A DNA stretch of 64,000 nucleotides from CAVPPA01 sp050730755. Lineage in GTDB: Bacteria; Patescibacteriota; Saccharimonadia; Saccharimonadales; UBA4665. Location: contig JBOHNR010000008.1 of the NCBI GenBank assembly GCA_050730755.1, positions 62,001-126,000 of the forward strand. The letters are read 5' to 3'. The notes beneath the pieces are model-generated. The model ran no database searches. It was not told the DNA's origin and saw only the letters and a list, made by a program, of their open reading frames with translations. The translations under genes and the position numbers were made by a program. Position 1 is the stretch's first letter. Every line of letters begins with the position of its first letter. Positions 36,091 through 45,462 of the stretch are shown here, piece after piece.

Positions 36091-37503
36091 ATGAAAAAAA
36101 TTCTTGAGAGTCTACTGGAAACCCACGTACTTTTTTTGGTAATAGCTCTTATTTTTGGGCTAATATTTATTAAAATTACTCCACCTCTATGGGGGCTTGA
36201 TGAGCCATCTCATTTCGACAGGGTATATCAAATAACCAGGGGCGAAATTATCCCTAATAGAACTGCGGATAATTATGGGGGTAAAGTACCAATAAATCTT
36301 TACAATCTAGGAAATTACTCTATTGGCGATCTGGTAGACGATAAAACTAATAACTTAGGACCGAGTCGGAAGGATGTAGACAACGAAAGTATATATGTAC
36401 AGTTTGAAAAACAAGATTTCTCAACGAAGATGCACAATTCTCCCTCTAGTTCATCTTATTCCCCAGTTGCTTACATAGGTCCAATAATAGGTGTTTTATT
36501 GGCTAAAGCTGTAAATTTAGATATAGGAAATACATTGTTTCTTGCACGGTTGTTTACTTTATTAGTGTATGTATCAACTGTGGTTATTGCTCTTTTAGTA
36601 CTAAAAAGGACAAAAGTAAAGTGGTTATTTTTTATGATAGCACTTTTGCCAACTGTGATGTTTCAAGCCTCAGTTGTTACAGCAGATAATATATTGATAG
36701 GATTATCACTTCTATTCGCAGCTTTATTAATAAGATTATTCAAAAATTCAGATGAAGCGGTATCGCAAAGACTTTTTCTAAGTCTTATGTGTGTAGGCGT
36801 ACTGCTTCCCCTCGTTAAAGTTAATTATGTTTTCCTTAGCTTAGCAATTTTGTTGGTTCCGTATAATATGTATAAATCAAAGAACTTATCTATCCTTATA
36901 AAATTTATAGGGGTCAGCCTTGCGATTTTCTTTGGCTTACTGTGGTCGACACTAGCTAAAGTAACGGGACAGGCCTCAATATCGCAACGTCCGGATGGAG
37001 TTCAAGTGATTATTGCCAATCAGATTGCCAACCTGGTTCACGACCCGTTTCATTTTATTGAATTGTTTATCAGAAGCTTGCTTCAGTACAGTGATTCATA
37101 CATTCAGCAATCGACTACATTAGTAGGTTGGAATTATGTAAGTTTACCTTTATTTTTTATCATTTTACTTAGCATTATTACGGTGTTTGCGACCATGCAC
37201 GCGAAAGATGAATTTATTAAATTTAGGGGAAAAATATTTGTGCTATCAGGATTCGCGATTTTAGGATTGGGGAGCATTTTTGCTTCATTTTTTATTACTT
37301 TTACTCCTACAACTAGTGCTGTCATACAGGGGGTTCAGGGAAGATACTTTATACCATTCCTTATTCCTATATTCTTAGCGGTAGCCATATTGTTGCCCGT
37401 AAGAGTTAGTATCAAAGAAAGGATGGCACCTTCTATATTCGGAATAACTAGTTGTTTCTGCCTACTTCTAACAGTGGTTTATTATTATGTAATCACTTAC
37501 TAA
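36091..37503 (+). CDS. DUF2142-type polytopic membrane protein
   Basis: Family of multi-span proteins in polysaccharide loci, probably GT-C-type glycosyltransferases. Seen: first membrane segment, then the signature PPLWGLDEPSHFDRVYQITRG with the acidic DE pair in the first outside loop, a long outer segment to about residue 135, and about ten further hydrophobic segments; a late motif (GVQGRYFIPFLIPIFLAVAI) is also typical of the family. Extended -10 TGATAAACT at 36071-36079 lies 11 bases before the ATG, and no Shine-Dalgarno is clear. A-T rich. Donor and acceptor unknown. Confidence 0.75.
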   Translation: MKKILESLLETHVLFLVIALIFGLIFIKITPPLWGLDEPSHFDRVYQITRGEIIPNRTADNYGGKVPINLYNLGNYSIGDLVDDKTNNLGPSRKDVDNESIYVQFEKQDFSTKMHNSPSSSSYSPVAYIGPIIGVLLAKAVNLDIGNTLFLARLFTLLVYVSTVVIALLVLKRTKVKWLFFMIALLPTVMFQASVVTADNILIGLSLLFAALLIRLFKNSDEAVSQRLFLSLMCVGVLLPLVKVNYVFLSLAILLVPYNMYKSKNLSILIKFIGVSLAIFFGLLWSTLAKVTGQASISQRPDGVQVIIANQIANLVHDPFHFIELFIRSLLQYSDSYIQQSTTLVGWNYVSLPLFFIILLSIITVFATMHAKDEFIKFRGKIFVLSGFAILGLGSIFASFFITFTPTTSAVIQGVQGRYFIPFLIPIFLAVAILLPVRVSIKERMAPSIFGITSCFCLLLTVVYYYVITY

Positions 37504-37691
37504 GTTAAGTTCACGCCTCTTATTTCTAATAGGATCGCAAATTGCGCAAAGTATTTTTCTTTGATATTAATGCGATATGTTAACCTCGTGAACCAGCAGT
37601 CTTGATAAGTGGCGGCATTTTCGACAGTCAATTGCGATCGACGATTGTCTTTATAAATAAGGAAGTTATATTAATTTTATAAAAAATAAAG

Positions 37692-38045
37692 CTATCCCTT
37701 GAAGTTTAGAAAGGCTAGGCCTACTACAATTAGAGCTATGCCTGCGATCTTCAATATTGTAAATGCTTCATTGAAGATAAAAAATGAAGCAGTAAATATA
37801 AGAATATATACCAGAGCTGTCGTTAATGGAATTATATAGCCTAGTTGATATCTTGAAATTAAATATAGGTACACAAAAAAACTTAGACCGTATAGAGCAA
37901 CTCCTGCTACGATGTACGCATTAATATTAAATTGTAGTTTATGATCTATATAATTTACCGGTGCGCCAGTCTTAGTCCCAAGTTTCAAAACTACAAGCGC
38001 AGATGATGTGGCTAAAACGTACACAGCTAAGATAATTTTTGACAT
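37692..38045 (-). CDS. Small four-helix EamA/SMR-type membrane protein
   Basis: 117 residues with four membrane segments (about 2-20, 40-60, 66-86, 92-114), resembling EmrE/ArnE-type small transporters. In glycan clusters such proteins flip lipid-linked sugars (for example ArnE/F with undecaprenyl-aminoarabinose). The conserved Glu of drug-exporting EmrE in helix 1 is not present there, which argues against a drug pump. It follows the GT4 (WbuB-like) gene's end by 21 bases on the same strand. Flippase role is an inference from context. Confidence 0.65.
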   Translation of the reverse strand: MSKIILAVYVLATSSALVVLKLGTKTGAPVNYIDHKLQFNINAYIVAGVALYGLSFFVYLYLISRYQLGYIIPLTTALVYILIFTASFFIFNEAFTILKIAGIALIVVGLAFLNFKG

Positions 38046-38066
38046 CTAGTTGTATTTTATAGAACT

Positions 38067-39293
38067 CTATACAAAGATGAAATCATAAAGTTTATTTAAA
38101 ATTAGATTTCTTTCGAAATGTTTAAAATGATAATCCTTACCCAAATCTCCCATCTTCTTTCTTTCCTTTATCGACATTGAGTAAACTTTTTTAATATTTT
38201 CAGCGAGTCTTCTTGAGTTATCTGTTGGCCCCACAAAACCACAACCTATAGTGTCATTAACTAATTTTTGTACCTCTCCGTCCATTGCCAATACCATTGG
38301 TCTACCCGCAGCAAAGTACGACATTACTTTAGCCGGTACTGTAGCTTCAAGTAATTCACTTTTTACTAGACACCCAAGCAACACATCTGCCAGGTCGGTA
38401 TATTTCGGTATATCTTCAATTGGCTTAAAGCCTTCAAAGTAGAATATATCCTTAAGATTAGCTTTTATCACTGCATTCACGACCTGCTTTCTAGACATAC
38501 CGTCACCAACAATTATCCAATTTATATTCTTGAAACCAGCTTTCTTAAGTATAGCTGCTGCTCTGATGATTGTATTAAATGACTGAGCGGGACTGATATT
38601 GCCGGTGTAGAGTACGTTGAAGCCCTTAGTAAACCTTTTTGTTAATTGATTATCATGTGTTTCAATTTCAAATATTTTTTCGCAAGCTTGAGGTAGCACA
38701 ATTATCCTCTCTGCTGAAGTTTGAGTGATGTCTATGAGTTGATCCTTCATCTTTTCGGACAGCACAACTAACTTATCGACATGCCGGTAATGCCAGTAGG
38801 ACCATCTTGTCATAAAGCCGCGCAGAAGCGGATTCTTTACTTTTAAGACTGAAAATAAATTTTCAGGCCACAGATCAAGTACGTACATTGTTGTTTCGAT
38901 CCTTTTTATTTTACCGACTATTATTCCAGCTATAGACATCATTACAGGCGATAGCTGATAAATAAAAATCTTGTCATATTTTTTGATTAAAAGTCTCGGC
39001 AGATGGAAGAGACTAGCAAATGGGAAGGACATGTAATTTAAAAATATGCGTATATTTGTATTGCTACCTCTCGGTATTTCAAATGTGCGCCGTATTTCTA
39101 CACTTTTATGAATTTGCTTTCTGTTGCGAAAATAGGAATAACCATCAAAAAACTTACCTTGGGGATAGTTGGGTATTCCGCACAAAACTTCGAGGTCACA
39201 ATCTTTCTCTACAAAAAAATCGCAGATATCATTTATCCGAAAAGATTCTGGCCAGAAATGTTGGCAAACTACTAATATCTTTTCCTTTCGCAT
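38067..39293 (-). CDS. wbuB: WbuB-like GT4 glycosyltransferase, probable L-FucNAc transferase
   Basis: Seen: N-terminal KILVVCQHFWPESFRINDI and CGIPNYPQGKFF, the strongest marks of the WbuB group, a middle hydrophobic stretch, hinge NVLYTGNISPAQSFNTIIRAA and C-terminal E-rich donor site (LLEATVPAKVMSYFAAGRP). WbuB in E. coli O26 is encoded beside fnlABC and transfers FucNAc; the same arrangement is seen here, with fnlC starting upstream on the same strand. ATG 39293 is preferred over TTG 39341 because the conserved N-terminus begins there; no clear ribosome site. Specificity is inferred from the neighbours. Confidence 0.75.
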   Translation of the reverse strand: MRKEKILVVCQHFWPESFRINDICDFFVEKDCDLEVLCGIPNYPQGKFFDGYSYFRNRKQIHKSVEIRRTFEIPRGSNTNIRIFLNYMSFPFASLFHLPRLLIKKYDKIFIYQLSPVMMSIAGIIVGKIKRIETTMYVLDLWPENLFSVLKVKNPLLRGFMTRWSYWHYRHVDKLVVLSEKMKDQLIDITQTSAERIIVLPQACEKIFEIETHDNQLTKRFTKGFNVLYTGNISPAQSFNTIIRAAAILKKAGFKNINWIIVGDGMSRKQVVNAVIKANLKDIFYFEGFKPIEDIPKYTDLADVLLGCLVKSELLEATVPAKVMSYFAAGRPMVLAMDGEVQKLVNDTIGCGFVGPTDNSRRLAENIKKVYSMSIKERKKMGDLGKDYHFKHFERNLILNKLYDFIFV

Positions 39294-39547
39294 AGTAATT
39301 TTTAGTGAAGTAGCTGAGTCTTTGGCTCTTTTGATGTACAATTATGCCCCTTACCCAAGCCTATAAACATCTCCTTATAACGAGTAACATAAAAATAAGT
39401 AGCGCACGTCGTATATAGATTCTGACGTATGACTCATCTTGGTGTTAGAAGTTTCAATGTAGTTATTAAAGAATTTGCTAAAGAATTGCTGATTAGCCCT
39501 CTTTGTGTTAAGTATCGTTTTTTTACCATTACTCATATTTTGACCTT

Positions 39548-40714
39548 TTAAATATTTGGCTGTAGCTTTACGCATACCGAAAATATCTTATTTTCCCATA
39601 CGGTTTGATTTATTATTTTTGTGTAGCTCTGTATGATTTTCACAACCTTTATAGAAACATTTTGATCTTGATAGTCTTCTGACAAAACAAATAGCTCATC
39701 GTTTTTCTTAAGCTCACGAGAAAGTTCAATTGCTTGTTCAATGTCTTCTCCTGTAATCCCACCTATAAGTATGGAACCCTTATCGAGGACCTCAGGCCTT
39801 TCGGTTGATGTTCGGATCAAAACCCCGTAAAAACCTAAAATTGCGCTTTCCTCTGATAGCGTGCCGCTGTCAGAAAGAACGCAAAACGCATTCATTTGTA
39901 AGTGGTTATAGTCAAAAAAACCAAAAGGTTTAAGTATTTGTATGAGGGGATGTAATTTAAAACCTCTTTTAGTAATCCTATCAAGACTCCTGGGATGCGT
40001 TGAATAAACTATTGGCAACTTATATTTGTCAGCAATGTTGTTAAGAGCGGTCATCAAAGAGTTGAAATTTTGCTCATTATCAATATTTTCTTCACGATGA
40101 GCAGATACGAGCATATATTCATCCTTCTTAAGCTTTAAGTCCTGAAGAACGTCGCTGCTTTTTATCTCAGCCAAGTGTTTTTCAAGCACTTCCGCCATTG
40201 GGGAGCCTGTAACAAATATATGCTCCTTACGTATACCTTCTGACAATAAATATCTGCGAGAATGCTCTGTGTATGGAAGGTTGATATCAGATATATGGTC
40301 GACTATCTTACGATTGATTTCTTCGGGGACATTCTGATCGAAACAGCGATTTCCGGCCTCCATATGAAAAATTGGAATTTTGAGTCTTTTAGCGGATATA
40401 GCACTCAGCGCACTATTTGTATCACCGAGCAACAAAACTGCATCTGGTTTTTCTTTAAGCAAAACATCGTATGACTTGCTAATAATATTTCCCATAGTTT
40501 CACCCAGAGATGTGCCCACACAATTAAGATGAAAATCTGGTTTCCGCAACTTAAGGTTTTCAAAGAATACCTGGTTGAGTGAGTAATCGTAATTTTGACC
40601 AGTGTGTACTATAAGGTGATTAAAATACTTATCACATGCCTTCATAACTTCGCTTAATCTTATGATTTCTGGGCGGGTCCCAATAATTGTCATAACCTTT
40701 AACTTATTCATCAT
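39548..40714 (-). CDS. fnlC: UDP-N-acetyl sugar 2-epimerase for UDP-L-FucNAc (FnlC/WbjD/Cap5G)
   Basis: Non-hydrolysing 2-epimerase completing UDP-L-FucNAc from the L-PneNAc derivative. Seen: KVMTIIGTRPEIIRLSEV at the N-terminus, HTGQNYDYSLNQVFF, VLLLGDTNSALSAISAKR, HMEAGNRCFD, SAHREENID, and LSDSGTLSEESAI near residue 280, the conserved features of the WecB/FnlC fold. Two ATGs (40714, 40711) are possible. Overlaps fnlB by 11 bases. The N-terminal match is to the FnlC subgroup (RPEIIRLSEV), not to standard WecB, which is why it is placed in the FucNAc pathway. Confidence 0.88.
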   Translation of the reverse strand: MMNKLKVMTIIGTRPEIIRLSEVMKACDKYFNHLIVHTGQNYDYSLNQVFFENLKLRKPDFHLNCVGTSLGETMGNIISKSYDVLLKEKPDAVLLLGDTNSALSAISAKRLKIPIFHMEAGNRCFDQNVPEEINRKIVDHISDINLPYTEHSRRYLLSEGIRKEHIFVTGSPMAEVLEKHLAEIKSSDVLQDLKLKKDEYMLVSAHREENIDNEQNFNSLMTALNNIADKYKLPIVYSTHPRSLDRITKRGFKLHPLIQILKPFGFFDYNHLQMNAFCVLSDSGTLSEESAILGFYGVLIRTSTERPEVLDKGSILIGGITGEDIEQAIELSRELKKNDELFVLSEDYQDQNVSIKVVKIIQSYTKIINQTVWENKIFSVCVKLQPNI

Positions 40715-41849
40715 TACCTCCGGTTACTATTTCGACTTTTTCATAATTAGTGTCAGGATGATTCTTGTCAAGAATTTCATTAGCCCAGAAAATCGTAATC
40801 AGATCCGTTGATCCTGTATTTTTAATCGTATGAACGTATCCGGTCGGCATGTCTAAAACAGTTGGTTTATCTCCGGTAACTTTATATCGTATTATTTTTC
40901 GGCTGTTTATCTTGTTGCGAAAGGATATTTCTGCTTCACCCTCCACAACCAAAAACTTCTCTATCTTTGTGTGATGCCAATGATCTCCTCTTGATATACC
41001 TGGTTTCGTTGTTGAAATAAAGACCTGGCCAAATTGTTTTGATTTTATAAATTCTGCTAACCAACCTCGATTGTCAACGTGCATTTCTAGATCATATGAA
41101 AAGTTGTTGGTACTTAAATAGGAGATGTAAGTTGCGTATAGAAATTTATTAAAAATATCTTCGAAATTTGGGACCACCAATGTTGTACGAACACCACGAA
41201 GGGCAATTATTCTATCTTTAAGATCACCTAGGTCCATCTTAAACGTTCTTGGAATAGTGTAGAAACTATCTTTAGACGGGATAAAGCTTCCAGTAAGCTG
41301 TCTGATAAACATATCCACCACATCGTCTATGTATACTAGTGTTATTTCTTTTTTAAGGTCTGACACTTGTACAGGTAAATTATGGGCAATGTTATAGCAA
41401 AATGTTGCCACAACTGAGTTATAGTCCGGTTTACTCCATTTGCCGAATACGCCAGGCAGTCGATAAATATAGATACTGTTATTGGACTCATTACTCCACG
41501 CCAGTAAAGCTTTTTCTGCGGCGAGCTTACTCTTGCCATAAGGATTATCAAGGTTAGCTTGAGTAGAAGATGTCAAAAGTATTGGAGCTTTGCTATTTGT
41601 ACTACGTGATAGCTCAATTATGTGTTTAGTTAAGATTTGGTTATCTTTTGTAAAGTCTTCTTCATCTTTCGGGCGATTAACACCTGCTAAATGAAAGATA
41701 AAATCAGCTTCTTGCACAAATTTAGCGAGTTCTTTGAGAGTATTGTTGCGAGTATACTTAAGAACTTTAATACCATCGGTTAACATAAGTTGCGAACAAA
41801 GATTCTTACCTATAAAACCTGAAGCTCCAGTTACGAGAACAGTTTTCAT
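40704..41849 (-). CDS. fnlB: UDP-FucNAc pathway reductase/epimerase with C-terminal cupin (FnlB/WbjC/Cap5F)
   Basis: Bifunctional second enzyme of UDP-L-FucNAc synthesis: NAD(P)H-dependent reduction plus epimerisation. Seen: N-terminal SDR Rossmann fold with VTGASGFIGKN, the NRPKDEEDF segment, and a Y-x3-K catalytic pair (NPYGKSKLAAEK) near residue 109; the C-terminal third (about 250-381) is a cupin with RGDHWHHTKIEKFLVVEGE, whose histidines bind zinc in CapF. Four-base overlap (ATGA) with fnlA upstream and 11 bases with fnlC downstream, so translation is coupled. Length 381 fits the family. Confidence 0.92.
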   Translation of the reverse strand: MKTVLVTGASGFIGKNLCSQLMLTDGIKVLKYTRNNTLKELAKFVQEADFIFHLAGVNRPKDEEDFTKDNQILTKHIIELSRSTNSKAPILLTSSTQANLDNPYGKSKLAAEKALLAWSNESNNSIYIYRLPGVFGKWSKPDYNSVVATFCYNIAHNLPVQVSDLKKEITLVYIDDVVDMFIRQLTGSFIPSKDSFYTIPRTFKMDLGDLKDRIIALRGVRTTLVVPNFEDIFNKFLYATYISYLSTNNFSYDLEMHVDNRGWLAEFIKSKQFGQVFISTTKPGISRGDHWHHTKIEKFLVVEGEAEISFRNKINSRKIIRYKVTGDKPTVLDMPTGYVHTIKNTGSTDLITIFWANEILDKNHPDTNYEKVEIVTGGNDE

Positions 41850-42871
41850 TTACTAAGGCCTGATTTTTTTAACTCTTTTTGTATATAGTCTACCGTTAAT
41901 ATCTTTTGTATCGTCTCTTGAACATTTAATCTTTTAGTATTATGTGAAGTATATTCTTCGACTTCATTAACTTTTTTACTGCCTTCTTCGAAATATTTTC
42001 CATAGTTAAGGTCTCTATTATCTGCAGGAATACGATAGTAATTACCGAGGTCTTCTGATTTGACTTTTTCTTCACGCGTCATAAGAGTTTCGTGAGCCTT
42101 TTCTCCATGACGTGTGCCAATTACTTTTATTGAGACACCTGACTTAAAAAGTTGTTTAACCGCTTGGGCTAAATCACCTACGGTGCTGGCGGGAGATTTC
42201 TGAACAAAAAGATCACCTTGTTTGGCATTCTCAAAGGCAAACAAAACCAAATCGACTGCTTCATCAAGATTCATTAAAAAGCGAGTCATATCTGGGTCTG
42301 TAACAGTAATTGATTGTTTTGAATTAATTTGTTCAACAAAAAGAGGTATCACAGAACCTCTAGATGCCATAACGTTGCCGTAACGAGTACAGCAAATTGT
42401 TGTGACGGCCGGGTCGACATTTCGAGATTTTGCAATGATTACTTTCTCCATCATAGCTTTCGAAGTGCCCATGGCGTTAATTGGGTAAGCAGCTTTGTCG
42501 GTAGAAAGGCAAACTACTTTATTAACACCCTCGTCTATTGCTGCGGTCAATAGATTATCAGTTCCCAAAATATTAGTGCGTACCGCCTCCATGGGGAAGA
42601 ACTCACAGGAAGGTACCTGCTTGAGTGCAGCAGCATGAAAAATGTAATCTACTCCTTTGACTGCTTCTCGTAGACTTTCAAGATTTCTAACATCGCCAAT
42701 GTAAAACTTTATCTTTTCGTTCTTAAATTTTTTCCGCATATCATCTTGCTTTTTCTCGTCACGAGAAAATATCCGAATTTCCGCAATGTCACTGTCTAAG
42801 AATCGCTTAAGAACGGCGTTGCCAAAAGATCCAGTACCACCTGTAATAAGCAAGGATTTGCCTCGAAACAT
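41846..42871 (-). CDS. fnlA: UDP-GlcNAc 4,6-dehydratase/5-epimerase (FnlA/WbjB/Cap5E)
   Basis: First enzyme of UDP-L-FucNAc synthesis, acting on UDP-GlcNAc. Seen: LITGGTGSFGNAVLKRFL nucleotide-binding motif, YIFHAAALKQVPSCEF, STDKAAYPINAMGTSKAM, where the usual catalytic Tyr of short-chain dehydrogenases is replaced by Met, as in CapE (M-x3-K), and a C-terminal helical region. Length 341 is typical. AGGAG lies five bases before the ATG. UDP-GlcNAc substrate ties the pathway to glmS at 48-50 kb. With fnlB and fnlC it forms a complete three-gene set. Confidence 0.93.
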   Translation of the reverse strand: MFRGKSLLITGGTGSFGNAVLKRFLDSDIAEIRIFSRDEKKQDDMRKKFKNEKIKFYIGDVRNLESLREAVKGVDYIFHAAALKQVPSCEFFPMEAVRTNILGTDNLLTAAIDEGVNKVVCLSTDKAAYPINAMGTSKAMMEKVIIAKSRNVDPAVTTICCTRYGNVMASRGSVIPLFVEQINSKQSITVTDPDMTRFLMNLDEAVDLVLFAFENAKQGDLFVQKSPASTVGDLAQAVKQLFKSGVSIKVIGTRHGEKAHETLMTREEKVKSEDLGNYYRIPADNRDLNYGKYFEEGSKKVNEVEEYTSHNTKRLNVQETIQKILTVDYIQKELKKSGLSK

Positions 42872-42951
42872 ACAACTCCTAAAGATTAGTTACGCTTCAT
42901 CTACATTATCAGATTTAATAGGCTAACACCACTGTTAACTACTAGGCTAAC

Positions 42952-43464
42952 TTATATGTATTGGGCTTGGAGTTTACGAAAAGCTACAGCTGAGTATGTA
43001 TCATGTGTTTGTGAGTCGTCAGGTATGAAAAGAGTACTGGCAATTACTAAAAGTACAGTTTCTTTATTTTTTACTTCATAAGTGTGCAATATAAAGGGTG
43101 GTATCCATAGTCCACTTTTGGGGCTTAAATTAAATACTTTCTCGTTGCCAAACAGGTCTTCACATGTCCACTTTACTGACCCTTTGATATTAAAAACCAA
43201 CTCGTTACGGATTCTATGCCATTCGTTTGCGCCGATTTGCTTCTTTTGGATATCGCTGACCGTATAAAGCCTTAAACCTTTAATATCTATCGGAACTTTT
43301 TTCATCTCTGAGTTATCATACTGAAAATATTGATTTATGATTTGGTCAAAAGGTATGCTTGCTAGAACGTCAAGCTTGCCACCAGATTTTGTTTCCCACG
43401 GACCCTTACTCTTTATTATGCGTATTTTATTTAAACTAGGCATAGAGTTGGGTGGATTAATCAT
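42952..43464 (-). CDS. WxcM/FdtA-like cupin, probable dTDP-sugar isomerase or epimerase
   Basis: A single-domain cupin of 170 residues. Seen: the beta-barrel core from RLYTVSD through ANEWHRIRNELVFNIKGSVKW to GLWIPPFILHTYEV and a C-terminal THDTYSAVAF segment, the layout of FdtA/WxcM-type dTDP-4-keto-6-deoxyhexose 3,4-isomerases. In FdtA the motif is FHAHK with two catalytic histidines. Here the alignment by eye keeps the second (WHR) but puts Glu at the first, so activity may differ. Located downstream of the rmlB/rmlA genes, it could take the place of rmlC. No FdtB aminotransferase is in the window. Overlaps the DUF2304 gene by eight bases. Confidence 0.62.
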   Translation of the reverse strand: MINPPNSMPSLNKIRIIKSKGPWETKSGGKLDVLASIPFDQIINQYFQYDNSEMKKVPIDIKGLRLYTVSDIQKKQIGANEWHRIRNELVFNIKGSVKWTCEDLFGNEKVFNLSPKSGLWIPPFILHTYEVKNKETVLLVIASTLFIPDDSQTHDTYSAVAFRKLQAQYI

Positions 43465-43837
43465 CTTTTTTTGGTCGGGAAGTGCCAGTACCTGATAGTC
43501 TGATCGATAATTCTTGATGTAAGTCCTGTACCCGATGTTCTAGTGTATCCAGTTTTATGCGCGAACGGCTTTCCATGTATAGAATCACAATAATACCGGT
43601 AATTTCAATAACGTCGAATAAACTCAATGGCTCAGTTTGGGTTAATTTGTTTGAAAATAAAAAGTCATAAATAGGCTGTGCACATGCTAACCCTGTAAAA
43701 ATTACTAGCCAAAAAATTACATGTCTGGTAAAAATTTTGCGAGAGAACCTACCCATTTTGTAGTCAACTACTGCGCTTAAAAGTGCTGCCAAAACCAAAG
43801 GTGTATTTAAGATTACAAGGATAAGATATCTACTCAT
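43457..43837 (-). CDS. DUF2304-type small membrane protein
   Basis: 126 residues with three hydrophobic segments (about 3-24, 37-58, 74-92) and a polar coiled-coil C-terminus (TLEHRVQDLHQELSIRL). DUF2304 proteins are regularly encoded directly after a GT2 polyprenyl-phosphate glycosyltransferase, as here, and probably act as its membrane partner. Overlaps both neighbours by eight bases, so the trio is translated together. Function inferred only from this pairing. Confidence 0.7.
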   Translation of the reverse strand: MSRYLILVILNTPLVLAALLSAVVDYKMGRFSRKIFTRHVIFWLVIFTGLACAQPIYDFLFSNKLTQTEPLSLFDVIEITGIIVILYMESRSRIKLDTLEHRVQDLHQELSIRLSGTGTSRPKKDD

Positions 43838-44546
43838 TAAAGAACTCCACTAAACGTCTCCGTAGTAATGACTTAACGATGTTAAATGCATTCCAACTAT
43901 TTTGCCCTTTTGCTATAGAGTAGTTTGTATATATGGTTTTAATAGGATACTCGTCGATATTTAGACTGAGTTGTTTTGCCCTCCACAGCATCTCAGAGCA
44001 AAATTCATATCCGCTAGTCTTCCATTTGAGACTTTCAAGCGAATGTTTCGAAAACACTCGTAAACCAGACTGTGAATCGGTTACATTAATACCAAATAGC
44101 AAATAAGTAATGATGCTTAGACCCTTATTACCCATGACTTTTATTTGAGACATATCTTGTTTATTAAGGAGGCGGCTTCCTATCAGAAGATCAATAGTAC
44201 CATGAGCCATTAAATCGGTGCCTTTTAGGACGTCTTCGGGTGAGTGTTGACCGTCAGCATCTGAGGTGGTAGCAATATCGAAACCGTTTTGATAAGCATA
44301 GCTTAAACCTGTGGCAGTGGCACTCCCACTACCCATATTTAAAATATGTTTAATCACTAAGGCCCCACCAGACTGAGCTTGCTGAGCTGTGTCGTCTTTT
44401 GACCCATCATCAATGACAATAATTTTAAAGTTATAAGATGTTTTTTTAAACACTTTGTTGAGGTCAGTAACGACATGCTTGATGACCTTACCTTCATTGT
44501 AGGCAGGGATAACAAGCGCCACACTTTTTTTATCCGCACTCTGCAT
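43830..44546 (-). CDS. GT2 polyprenyl-phosphate glycosyltransferase (DPM-like)
   Basis: Likely makes a lipid-phosphate-linked sugar donor for a GT-C enzyme. Seen: VALVIPAYNEGKVIKHVV, VIDDGSKDDT, the DADGQHSPED metal site near residue 97, GSRLLNK, and SQSGLRVFSKHSLESL, the dolichol-phosphate-mannose synthase pattern. 238 residues without C-terminal membrane helices; these may be supplied by the DUF2304 partner encoded downstream. Lies four bases after rmlA on the minus strand. Sugar unknown. Confidence 0.85.
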   Translation of the reverse strand: MQSADKKSVALVIPAYNEGKVIKHVVTDLNKVFKKTSYNFKIIVIDDGSKDDTAQQAQSGGALVIKHILNMGSGSATATGLSYAYQNGFDIATTSDADGQHSPEDVLKGTDLMAHGTIDLLIGSRLLNKQDMSQIKVMGNKGLSIITYLLFGINVTDSQSGLRVFSKHSLESLKWKTSGYEFCSEMLWRAKQLSLNIDEYPIKTIYTNYSIAKGQNSWNAFNIVKSLLRRRLVEFFNE

Positions 44547-44550
44547 AGTA

Positions 44551-45408
44551 CTAAACTAATCTTAACAGATAATTTCCATAGCCAGATTTGCTAAGTGGTT
44601 CTGCAAGCGCTAGGAGTTGTTTATTTGTTATGAAACCTTCTTGCCAAGCGACCTCTTCGATACAACCGATCTTATAACCTGTTCGTTTTTCAATAACCTC
44701 AACAAACTGAGTGGCATTGTTCATTGATTCAAAAGTTCCCGTGTCTAGCCAAGCTGATCCACGACCCATCGTCTGAACTTTAAGTTTACCCCTTTGCAGA
44801 TATGCTTCATTGACCGATGTGATTTCCAGTTCTCCACGACGACTTGGTTTAACATTTTTTGCTATCTCTACAACACTGTTATCATAAAAATATAGGCCCA
44901 CTATTGCATAGTTGGATTTTGGTTTTTCTGGTTTCTCTTCGACTGATATAGCACGCCGACTAGTGTCAAATTCGACAACACCGTATTTCTCTGGGTCTGA
45001 TACTTGGTAAGCAAACACGATACCTCCATCGGGGTTTACACAACGTTTAAGACTATTGCCAAACCCGTGACCATAAAAAATATTGTCTCCTAGTATCAAT
45101 GCAACCTTGTCCTTACCAATAAATTTTTCCCCTATAACAAAAGCTTGCGCTAGACCCTCTGGTTTTGGCTGGAGTGCGTATTTGAATAGACACCCCATCT
45201 GGGAACCATCACCTAATAATTGTTTAAATATGTCTTTATCTTCAGGTGTGGTGATGATGAGAATTTCGCGAATTCCGGCCATCATAAGTGTGCTAAGAGG
45301 ATAATAAATCATAGGCTTGTCATAGATAGGCATGAGTTGCTTAGAAACGGCTTTAGTAAGTGGATACAACCGTGTGCCGGAACCGCCAGCTAAAATAATA
45401 CCTTTCAT
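44551..45408 (-). CDS. rmlA: Glucose-1-phosphate thymidylyltransferase
   Basis: Makes dTDP-glucose from dTTP and glucose-1-phosphate, the entry to dTDP-sugars such as rhamnose. Seen: MKGIILAGGSGTRLYPLTKAVSKQL at the N-terminus with the G-x-G-x-R-L nucleotide motif, PMIYYPLSTLMMAGI, LGDNIFYG near residue 108, YGVVEFD and EEKPEKPKSNYAIVGLYFY in the middle, and WLDTGTFESM near 220, all diagnostic. 285 residues, normal size. Followed by rmlB upstream on the minus strand. No rmlC or rmlD homologue was found in the window; a cupin gene may replace rmlC. Confidence 0.96.
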   Translation of the reverse strand: MKGIILAGGSGTRLYPLTKAVSKQLMPIYDKPMIYYPLSTLMMAGIREILIITTPEDKDIFKQLLGDGSQMGCLFKYALQPKPEGLAQAFVIGEKFIGKDKVALILGDNIFYGHGFGNSLKRCVNPDGGIVFAYQVSDPEKYGVVEFDTSRRAISVEEKPEKPKSNYAIVGLYFYDNSVVEIAKNVKPSRRGELEITSVNEAYLQRGKLKVQTMGRGSAWLDTGTFESMNNATQFVEVIEKRTGYKIGCIEEVAWQEGFITNKQLLALAEPLSKSGYGNYLLRLV

Positions 45409-45462
45409 AACTCTGATTCCTTTCCAAAGTAGTTTTTGTATGCCGTTATTATCTTCATTCTC

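Noticed and set aside
37504..37691. tRNA or small RNA in the gap after the DUF2142 gene
   Set aside because: No cloverleaf or GTTCRA loop could be found; only weak inverted repeats around GCGATCGACGA are seen.
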